A stretch of 64,000 nt of DNA, from assembly GCA_023052935.1 (NCBI GenBank), contig CM041298.1:61250217-61314216 (forward strand), in the 5' to 3' direction. Origin of the DNA: Piezodorus guildinii. Its lineage: Eukaryota; Arthropoda; Insecta; Hemiptera; Pentatomidae. The notes beneath the pieces are model-generated. The model did not search any database and was not told where the DNA came from. It worked only from the letters and a program-made list of their open reading frames with translations. Numbering within the stretch: position 1 is the first letter of the stretch; each line of letters starts with the position of its first letter. Shown here piece after piece: positions 56,172-64,000 of the stretch. The translations under genes were made by a program, and so were the position numbers.

Positions 56172-57385
56172 AAAATCTGGTGCGTAGATCACACTTCTTT
56201 CTTGAAATAAGTTCTTTCTTGGAAGTTCGAAATAAATTTAAATTTAAAACAAATCTGGTGAGTACAACACACAATTTTCCCTTACCTTCGTTGTTAACAT
56301 CAATTTAAGAATTTTTAAATTAAGTTTTTTTATATATATATTTTATTGAAATTTACAACTGTATATTATTATACATCAAGTAAATATGCTGATAAAAGAT
56401 AGTGCACATGAAATACTGTAAGAGAAACTGCCCATTGGCAGCACTCTAGTAGTCAATCTAAACAAGAAGGTCTCGAGGCCATCTTCTCTTCAGACGCCTC
56501 GGTGGATTATCAGGAATTGAAGGGAAAGCAAGGATTAAAACTAGAGGATTAGAGTGGAAAAGGAGTTTGTCATGGAAGGATTGATACCTGGTTCGGGCCA
56601 AATCAGCTACATATGGAACATGTAGGTCTTTATGAATGAATTTATTAGTGACAAAGTAAGGAGCGTTGAGGATTTTACGAAGGATTTTGGAATGTAAGGA
56701 TTGGATACGGAAAGAATTTGATGGTTTAGTAGAGCCCTAAAGCTCAACTCCGTAGGTCCAGATAGGCCTTATGATTGTCATGTAAATGAGTCTTTTGTAC
56801 TTAAGAAAAAGGTTAGAGCGTCTGTCTTGTAAGTGTTGGAGTAGCCGAAAACGGCGAGCAGTTTCTTGTCTTTTTAGTTTTGTATGCGGATTCCATGTAA
56901 GGCGTTTGTCAAGCAGGAGTCCTAAGTAGCGGATCTGTTCTACAGGGACAAGCGGATATCATTAAGGTCACTGTAGGGCAGTATGTCATAGCTTTTCGAG
57001 GAAGGGTAAAGGTAATTAGTTTGGATTTATTGGAATTTATTTTAAACTTTTCTGCAATTCTGACACCGTACCTCAAGATCTCTGAGGTGGGATTGGAGAG
57101 TTTGTGAGGCGATTGTAGGATCGTTATTAACTGATAACATGCAAGTGTCATCGTAAATTAAGTTACACTTGAAAAAACGTTAAAGAATTAAATTGAGTTT
57201 CGATGAGAATATGTTTTTCGGGTTAAATAATCTAACTATATAAATTATAATATAAAAAAAATCATTTAAGTTTATGCCCTTTTCGTCTTTTTGCATTACG
57301 TTTTACAGATTTGTATGTCAAATAATTTTTTTTTTTTAATCTTTAGCTATCTAACGGTATAATATACATCATTATTCTTACGTTC
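56172..57385 (+). mobile_element. RepA copy, R orientation, with doubled 5' end and nested J2
   Basis: AAATCTGGTGCGTAGATCACAC (56172) and AAATCTGGTGAGTACAACACAC (56250) are two starts in a row. The copy then proceeds to TTTAAATTAAG, is interrupted by J2 (56327-57153), and resumes GAATTAAATTGAGTTTCGATG to about 57385, where another RepA copy begins. Confidence 0.8.
56327..57153 (-). pseudogene. J2 Jockey 3' fragment with target-site duplication
   Basis: An 11-bp duplication TAAATTAAGTT (56316-56326 and 57154-57164) brackets an 827-bp minus-strand insertion. The first codons inside are (A)DDTCMLSVNN, so truncation fell in the catalytic FADD motif. Then FKINSNKSKLITFTL, DKRLTWNPHTKLKRQETARRF, YGVELWGSTKPSNSFRIQSLHSKIL, APYFVTNKFIHKDLHVPYVADLA and RRLKRRWPRDLL follow with shifts and an in-frame stop. 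The 3' end has a short T-rich/TA tail. It is the best-defined J2 insertion in the window. Confidence 0.9.
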
Positions 57386-57387
57386 AG

Positions 57388-58300
57388 AAGAAAAAAAATC
57401 TAGTGTGGACAACACACGACATTGACTTACATACTTTGTTAAAATTAAGTTAAGAACTATTATTAAATAAACTTAAATTAAAAAAAACAAAACTTAAGTC
57501 AATTTAAATAAAACGTTTATTCAGTTTCGTTGTTACGTATAATTATCAGTAATAAGGGGCATTAACTTTTCGTCACTTTGTATTACCTTTTACTTTGTAC
57601 ATAAGATAATATTTTTTATAAAATCTTTAGCTTTCCAACGGTATATTATACATCTATGTTATTGTTCTTATGTTCAATAATACACAAATTACATTTAAAA
57701 ATATTTTTGCTTCTTGATCTGTTCATGTTAATCAAATTTGTTCATAATTTATATTTATCCTCTTTTTATTATTGCTAAAAATCAAGGATGTATAGTCGAC
57801 TGTAGAAATTATCGTAGGTAGAAATAATCGGGAGTCAGTCTTTTTTAATATTTTAATCATGCCGACGTTTTGGCTCACAAGTTTGAGCCGAAACGTCGGC
57901 ATGATTAAAATATTAAAACATACTGACTCCAGATGATTTCTACCTATGAATCCTTAAAACATGATATAGTTAATTTTTTTGAATTTACAAAAGCAAAGGT
58001 ATTTTAGAGGAAGAAAATTGAAAATAATGGTATTTAAGCCCTGTCAGACTATTTTAACCAGAATAAAACCTACATAATATAAAAAAAAGACCATTTAATT
58101 TTATATCAATACAGAAAGTAAAATTAAAATCGTTAGAGCCGTTTTTGAGAAAATCTTTACAAATTTTTTTTTTAAGACTTAGTTATTTAGAATCAGGGGA
58201 ACCTAAACCGTGTGTTGCCTAGAAAACTGGAATTCTAAAATGTTCACGATCGCAATACTTTCCCTTATTATCTATTTCATATATAGGTAAGTGAAAGTAA
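57388..58300 (+). mobile_element. RepA copy, R orientation, with nested inverted repeat
   Basis: It starts AAATCTAGTGTGGACAACACACGAC and ends ATATAGGTAAGTGAAAGTAA. It is head-to-tail with the preceding copy. The segment between the AAAATC and CATGATATAG parts of the family is interrupted by 57795-57950. About 120 bp around GCATGGTATAAAG are deleted near 58160. Confidence 0.83.
57795..57950. mobile_element. Third inverted-repeat insertion with GAAACGTC motif
   Basis: Arms of ~63 bp (57815-57877 and 57884-57946) around a 6-nt loop. The right arm reads TGAGCC then GAAACGTCGG, so the GAAAC-GU-C boxes directly follow a GGCTCA/TGAGCC stem that forms across the centre of the palindrome. A ~20-bp extension lies on the left only. 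RepA sequence on both sides (AAAATCAAGGATGTATAG against AAAACATGATATAG) suggests a degraded target duplication. Probably a minimal Penelope-type relic. The CUGANGA box is not present. Confidence 0.6.
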
Positions 58301-58639
58301 AAATTATTTAATTTTTTCCACGATCGCAATAGTTATCTTTTCTATATATTTGAAATTTAGGCATGAAATTAAAAAAATCATTATTTAATAAAATTATTAT
58401 TATTATTATTATTCCCTAACCTGCGGCTTTGCTCGAGGCTATTTCATCTTTCGTTAGTAAATATGCGTTTATGGTAAAAGTAACTATGAATCATATAAGC
58501 AATCTGTTACTGTTCAAGCTATTTATTTGCACAACGAATATATTGTTGCATTTAATGTCATATTTTAATTGCATGCAGTTAAATGTGCAACTAACCAATT
58601 TAAGTAAGGATACCCATAATTACTCAAAACTTTTTAGAT
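58301..58639. other. Unassigned AT-rich sequence
   Basis: Includes a TTATTATTATT tract near 58395. A 71-codon open frame (58429-58644) shows no motif. Confidence 0.4.
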
Positions 58640-59350
58640 TTTAGTCCCATTTGTGAAAGAAGCTTCCCACTAGGAAAACCGAGTTACTAAAATTTTAAGA
58701 ATAATTTTGAAATAAATAGAATAATACATTTTCCACCTATTAAAAGCCAAAATTTCAATGTATTTTACCTTTAAGCCTTCAGGAAAGAATGCTCTAAATC
58801 CAACAACTGCCCTAAAACCGTAACAAAATCCTTCCAGCGGCTAAGGAGGAGTTTGTAATCGCTGTATCATTTTATTAATATATAAATAAAGAAGATGACA
58901 ACTTATCATTTATTTTAACATATTAGTTATGATTTTACGTGATATTGTTTCTAAAATCTTGTGTACTGAATGGAAGAATATAACTTGGAAGATTCTGTAA
59001 GTCTGTGGCAATATTGAACTATCATAACCTCCCTTTTTACCAATAACATATGTTAGTATATTGGTTTACAATATTTTTATAATAACTTGTACGATTTGTT
59101 TTATTGCATGTTAACTTTTCTGAAATGTTGAGCTTTCCAACGGTATATTATATGTCTAAATTACTACCCATATTTCAGGAATAATTTTTTGATGACTTGG
59201 TTACAGATTTATTTTTCTCACCTAAAACATACCCAAATTGCAATGCATTTTCTGAAAAAACCTTCCGAAAATAATGCCCAAAATGATAGTAAAAACCGTA
59301 TCAAAATCTGTCTAGTGGCTTAGGAGTTTGCGGAAATCAAGAATCGTTGC
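58640..59350 (+). repeat. RepB copy, longest
   Basis: Two tandem-like halves each contain a CCTTCAGGAAAGAATGCTC or CCTTCCGAAAATAATGCCC block followed by CCGTA(A/T)CAAAATC and a GGCTTAGGAGTTTG-type segment (58790-58860 and 59260-59335). Between them is GAGCTTTCCAACGGTATATTA (59128). Shared with 26232, 44390 and 62300. Function unknown, no coding frame. Confidence 0.72.
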
Positions 59351-60629
59351 ACGTTCCATAAATATTTTAGTATAAATTTATAAATTTATTATATTTATAA
59401 ATATTTAATATTAAAGTAGTTTTTAAAATTGATTTATGACTATTCACGTATTAAGTTGAACGTTATAACAGTATTTTTTAATTTTTAAATAAAATTTTAC
59501 ATTTATAAAGTAAAACATGTCTTCGGTTTAAAACAGTAAGCACGCATTACATTTCTCATAAAAATTAATAAATTGGAATATTTCCCAAATTTAGGAATTA
59601 ATTAAAGAATTTCCAGCGGGATTCAGCCTAATCGCTTTTACTGCCTCTAAAATTTCATACGCTCCTGGGACATTGCGCCAGGTGTTCAAAGAAAAACTGT
59701 GTATAAGGTAATTGTAACTTATGCGAATATTTAATAATTTCCGTTAACAAAATTTATTAAAATTAATTAAATTAATAAGCAGTGAGTGTTATTCATGTTT
59801 AGTATTATTATTGTTCAATTGTTTAGATATTTTGTATAACATTCATTTACTTTTATTTCGATTTTTCAGTAAATTACAAGCTTTTTTACAATATGATAAT
59901 CATTTTTGGACCCTTTAAATATATTTCTCTTAATATTTTGAAGTTTTAATAAATTAAATGAAAAACAAAATTAATTGGTAAAATTTAGAAATGAAAGAAA
60001 CTCGTTAGAAAAAGCAATTAAATTTATTTTACCATAAAAATAGCATGAGAATGTAATAAGGAAAATTAATTTAAAATATATATTTATAGATACAATCATG
60101 ATACGAAATAACTAAGCACCAGTCAAAGGACTTTAACAATAAATACAAATATATGGATAATTGAAAAGCTAATATAAACTGTGTGTGTGTATTATATATA
60201 GCTGTTGTAGTGGTCCAGCTTTTACAATTGTTGGGTAATCGTTTACATACTGAACATTAAATAGGTATTGCCCGAGTTTTGCCTTTCGCCCATTTTTGAC
60301 ATTGTGTTAGTTATTGACGCTGTAATTAAAATGGTTTCCTTTAACTGTTATTGTACACATGAGTACGTTATGTATTTTTTTATAAATTATAATTATCGCA
60401 GGAAATTTCTTTGTTACCTTCCTAAAAATTATTAAAACTTAAAATATTAAATGTGTATGATAATGTTAACAATTCGTTCAAATAATCGAACAAAACTGAC
60501 AGCTGAGAAGTTACTTCACACTTTTTTATATTTTTAACTGTATATCAAATACTTCCTTTCCAAGTCTAATTGTAAATTATCACCCAATTTCCTTCAGTTA
60601 CTCTATAAAAAAACCTGATTATTAAAATT
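59351..60629. other. Unassigned, very AT-rich sequence
   Basis: No gene or repeat recognised on either strand. Confidence 0.45.
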
Positions 60630-61260
60630 GACCAAATCCTTTGCTGGAATCCCCACATTGCTCAAATTTCCAGACGGACTATAAGCACTCAGAAGTTGTT
60701 TTCGCAGCTCCTAGCATCTTTTCCCACTTCCCATCCTAAAATTTCTCGTCTCCTCACTAATTTCCCCCACTTTGATTATTGCTGAGTGGTATACGGTGGC
60801 CTCTCGAATGTACTCGACGACGAACTCAAGCGGATCATGAATATGTTCAAAAGATTCATCTTCGGTATCTTGAAGAGGTCTCCAGCGACCTACTTATACG
60901 GCGATTGTAAATGGCTCCAACTTTCCATACGGGGACAATATTTTCTCGGATCATACCTTTACCGATTTGTATCCTCCCAACACTCTCTATACAACTACAG
61001 AGTGTATCCTACAATTTAATTTCTCATTCCACTCTCTTAAAACTAGATAACGACATACCTACCACTCAAGCCCATAAACCTAAATCTTTTCATCATTCCT
61101 TTTATATCTGCTTCGCATCCCTGTGATATTTCTCACATACTTATATTCGACATGCTTCTTTCCTGATTCCTTCAAATTCCATCATTTCTAACATCTTATG
61201 TTATAGGTATTTTAATGTAAGATGGATCCTAGCGTTGTGGAATAGTTAGTTTATTTTAAA
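60630..61260 (+). pseudogene. NLR3 reverse transcriptase C-terminal fragment
   Basis: One frame from 60630 reads WNPHIAQISRRTISTQKLF, then HFDYC, a TGA at 60783-60785, VVYGGLSN, FKRFIFGILKRSP, CKWLQLSIRGQYFLGSYLY, ending at a stop at 61017-61019. Later, in shifted frames, HSFYICFAS and HILIFDMLLS can be matched to the NLR3 end. It aligns to the minus-strand relic at 11015-11838 throughout (FDYGCLVYGGLTDEQ, FVRFIFGARRRD, RRQYFLGSYLL). Inactive, 5'-truncated. Confidence 0.8.
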
Positions 61261-61289
61261 TATCTTCAACTCTAGTATTTTTTATTAGA

Positions 61290-62190
61290 TTTTTTTTTTT
61301 AACTTAAACAACTTAAATCTAAAATATTACAAAATGACATATATCCCACAATTAACCAATAAAATAAAAAGCATTTTTAAAGAGTATGATCATACAAATA
61401 TAGCATTTGGTTTATATAATAATAACAAATTAGAAAAATATTTATGTAAGATGAAAGGTAAAATATAAATTATGGATAAACAAAATGTCATGTATAGAAT
61501 TGATTGTGAGAACTATGAGGGAGTGAACATAGGTTAAACATAAAAAAAACAACAACTAAAAACAAGATTATCACAACAATTTCCAATTGTAAAAGTATAA
61601 AAAATTCAAATGCTACAGCGTTATCAACGCACAGTGCAAAATATCAACATAAATTTAATTTTGAAAATATAAAAATACTAGATACAAGTACATAAAATAA
61701 TAATAGAAATAGAAAAATACTAGAAGCAATACACATAACCAAAAATAACAATGAAACAGTTAATTTTAAAACAGACACCAAAAATCTAGGCACTCATTAC
61801 GCGGACATAATAAATAATATAAAAATTAAAGAAAAATAGAACAATAAAATAGTGAAAAACAAAATAAGTAATAACATCGAAAGAGAAATAAAAACAAACT
61901 CAGGAATTTTTAAGTTTACAAAGGAAAAACAGTGAGCCAATAGTCAACCTTACATGCTGACGCTCCTGTGTGCCATAGAATATTAGTAAGTATAGATAAA
62001 GAAAGGTAATTTGAATTTAAATATATATTATGTAAAAAAAAAAAAATAATAATAAAATGTAACTAAAAGGAAAATGTTTCAAAAAAAGTTTTAGTCTTGA
62101 AAAAGGGGAAAAGGCCCCGAAAAGTTTACTACCACTTATGACAATTTTGTGTATCAATGAAAATAAAAAATATTTGGAAGAAAAAATGTG
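61290..62190 (+). pseudogene. Penelope-like element relic: RT C-terminus linker and GIY-YIG endonuclease
   Basis: One frame from about 61307 reads MTYIPQLTNKIKSIFKEYD, NIAFGLYNNNKLEKYLCK, a TAA, then QNVMYRIDCENYEGVNIG, which is the GIY...YIG pair (V-M-Y and N-I-G) of the GIY-YIG nuclease that Penelope-like elements carry C-terminal to their reverse transcriptase. LKTRLSQ gives the conserved Arg. After a frameshift SNATALSTHSAKYQHKFNF and ENIKILDT, then RKILEAIHI (conserved Glu) and VNFKTDTKNLGTHYADII follow. All are in the family's usual order over about 170 residues. The reverse transcriptase core is missing (5' truncation next to a T run at about 61290). Stops and shifts make it inactive. 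Downstream, at 62095-62127, is a damaged copy of the hammerhead-like motif, as expected for this class. Confidence 0.82.
62093..62130 (+). ncRNA. Degenerate hammerhead-like motif at Penelope-like 3' end
   Basis: CTTGAAAAA, then GGGG-AAAAGG-CCCC, then GAAAAGTTT. It is in the same layout as 19123-19155 but with GAAAAG in place of GAAACG, so unlikely to be functional. Its position ~235 bp after the GIY-YIG coding relic ties this motif to Penelope-like elements in this genome. Confidence 0.4.
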
Positions 62191-62299
62191 CTATTTTAAT
62201 ATGAATAGATTTCTTTTTCTTTTTTTTTTTTTTTTTTTTTTTTTTATGTCTTGCCCCTTTAGTTTATTTTAATCCATTATTTTTTTCACACACATAGAC

Positions 62300-62660
62300 T
62301 CTCACACACATATGTATATTATTGCTTTCCGCGAAATCCTTCTAAGCGACTAAGCAGAAATTGATATGGTTTTTACTATTATTTAGGAGATTCTTTCCTA
62401 AAGATTTAAAAGTATAATAAATTTGCTTTTCTTCTTCGGTATTATATACCGTTGGAAAGCGCAAGATTTTAGAGAAGTTAATAAGCAATAAAAGAAATCC
62501 TACAAGTTAATATAAAGTTGTTGCAAGCCCATAAACTGAATATATGTTATTGGTAAAGAGGGAGGTTATAATAGTCAAATGTTTGCCACCTTTGTTAAGG
62601 ATAAGTTATATTATTCCATTTAGTACCCAAGATTTTAGAAGCAATATTACAAACCGAATC
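62300..62660 (-). repeat. RepB fragment
   Basis: TTCCGCGAAATCCTTCTAAG, GATATGGTTTTTACTATTATTT, TACCGTTGGAAAGC and GTAAAGAGGGAGGTTATAATAG are complements of 58640-59350 segments in reverse order. Confidence 0.7.
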
Positions 62661-64000
62661 CCAACTAAGTTGTGAACATAAAAGTTGTTTTAAACCATTA
62701 AAAAAAAAAATATGTCAACTACTAAATTATTTTATGAAATAACACAATAAAATAATTTGGATTCCCATCGATAACAAATTAAACCTTTAAAATGTATTAG
62801 GTGCAGCTATATCAAAACAGTTTATTCTCTGATGAAGACATTCTGTAATGAATAAAGTTCTTAATGTTTAACGACGTTCTTAAAAAAGGTTAAGGAAACG
62901 AGCGTTCTGACGAAAGGCTTCTCGAATCATTCATTTAAAAAGAATATTTGAAATAACGAACACACAACAGTAGATGCTTAAAATAGACTTTATTCTTCTT
63001 TAAATGTTACATAAGTGAAGTCTAACTTGAGAATCACTAAGAGAGAATGTCTTAGGATAGGTCTAGGTGAAGCTTATGAAGGGTTGAGAAAGAGTGAGGA
63101 GAAGGAGCTTCTAGGGTGGTTCCGCTGTATAGTTCTTTGAAGAAGGGGTTCTTTGACTTGGGTTGAAATTATAGGGGTGTTAATATTAACGTGACAATTG
63201 TATCTTAGAGGGCGATAAGTATCGATGCCTTTGCACTTTTATGACAGGTCTAACAGCATTTATGGGATAGAAAAGGGCATCTGAGCCTTTTTTTAGGGTT
63301 CAGAGAGCAATAAATTGGAAAGCGTGGGAAAGAGCTAAAAAAGGAAGTTACATCTGTTAGTTATATTTAAATAGAAACGAGCGATATTTATAAATAATAA
63401 TAATTATCTGTTAATTTATGAATGTTTTACGAATTTTCGTTGTTTCAATGAGTAAACATTGGAAAGGGTAGAACAAATAGGATCTGATTCTAAAACAAAA
63501 TTAAATTTTTGGTAGAGCATTTGCCCCTACGGAGATGAAACATGAAAAAACGAGAAACACTCGACCCCTTTAGAGAGATTTTTTCTTTTTCGATCCAATA
63601 ACTGTTAATTCAGGTAGATGAAAGTAAAATCCTCAATTCAATAACTTTGCCAACTGTGAATTCAAATTATTTAAGCCGTCCATTCCGAGACGAGTACGGT
63701 ATGTCGGTAACTAAATGATCGTATATTTGGAAAGGAATAGATTTTGTACAAGAGTGCTAGAGCTATATAAAAACAAGGAAACGGAAGGACAATGATGGGC
63801 GAGGAATGAGATAACACTGGCTATTGTTGTGTAATTGATTGTCAGAGCAACTGACAGTTGAAAGGTTTTTGCTGGAACTGGTCAGCCAGTCTGCCCTACC
63901 AGAATCAATCATTTTCCAACAGCACAATCCTCAATCATATACTCTCTGCTTTTATTTACTGCAATATTTTCCAGGTTTTGTTTTGAAATGAAAAATTATA
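62661..64000. other. Unassigned sequence to the window end
   Basis: 62990-63400 and 63620-63980 are less AT-rich than the rest of the window. No open frame of useful length, no repeat shared with the window and no RNA gene were recognised. They may be unique genomic sequence. Confidence 0.4.

Noticed and set aside
1..64000. CRISPR array, bacterial operon or phage content
   Set aside because: No regularly spaced short direct repeats, no dense coding and no prokaryotic features. The only array is the ~380-bp RepA-derived tandem repeat.

Overview
This window looks like intergenic or heterochromatin-like DNA from an arthropod, probably an insect. It is strongly AT-rich, full of homopolymer and TA runs, and almost all recognisable sequence is transposable-element debris. 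Evidence for the lineage is indirect: Jockey-clade non-LTR retrotransposons, several mariner (DD34D) transposons, RNase H-bearing non-LTR relics, tRNA-derived SINEs and Penelope-like elements. The sequence does not fix the species. I found no convincing host gene, tRNA gene or rRNA gene.

Layout. 1-2.8 kb holds the 3' two thirds of a Jockey-like element (J1), broken by a 10-nt deletion. 3-6.2 kb is a run of copies of an abundant ~0.93-kb non-autonomous element, called RepA here. 7-9.7 kb has relics of two other non-LTR types, one with a restriction-like endonuclease domain and one with an RNase H tail. 11-18.3 kb has a third non-LTR family (NLR3), a nested mariner/SINE pair and more RepA. 18.4-21.5 kb is RepA interrupted by an inverted-repeat insertion and a SINE. 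22.2-23.1 kb is a tidy mariner deletion derivative. 24.6-32.7 kb contains an old Jockey-like relic (J2), a RepA copy split by a solo LTR, and a second, better-preserved J1 copy. 33-38.3 kb holds RepC repeats and a decayed mariner. 39-45.8 kb holds convergent J2 fragments, RepA/SINE nests and a second inverted-repeat element. 47-54 kb holds RepC, RepA and a ~380-bp tandem array grown out of RepA. 54-62.7 kb holds further non-LTR relics, tandem RepA copies and a decayed Penelope-like element with a GIY-YIG endonuclease domain.

The two most interesting threads are linked to mobile elements. First, several loci (about 19.0, 41.8/42.1, 51.5, 57.9 and 62.1 kb) carry a hammerhead-ribozyme-like core (CUGANGA-like box, stem II, GAAAC, GU-H). 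Three are inverted-repeat insertions and one lies just downstream of a GIY-YIG coding relic. That combination is the known signature of Penelope-like elements. Second, RepA has 13-bp subterminal inverted repeats, a stem-loop near one end, an internal CA microsatellite and a tendency to amplify its centre. This resembles the DINE-1/HINE (Helentron-derived) design, and most SINE, solo-LTR, J2 and Penelope-type insertions seen here landed inside it.

All coordinates of repeats were set by eye from cross-comparison inside the window. Ends may be off by tens of bases, except where target-site duplications are given.
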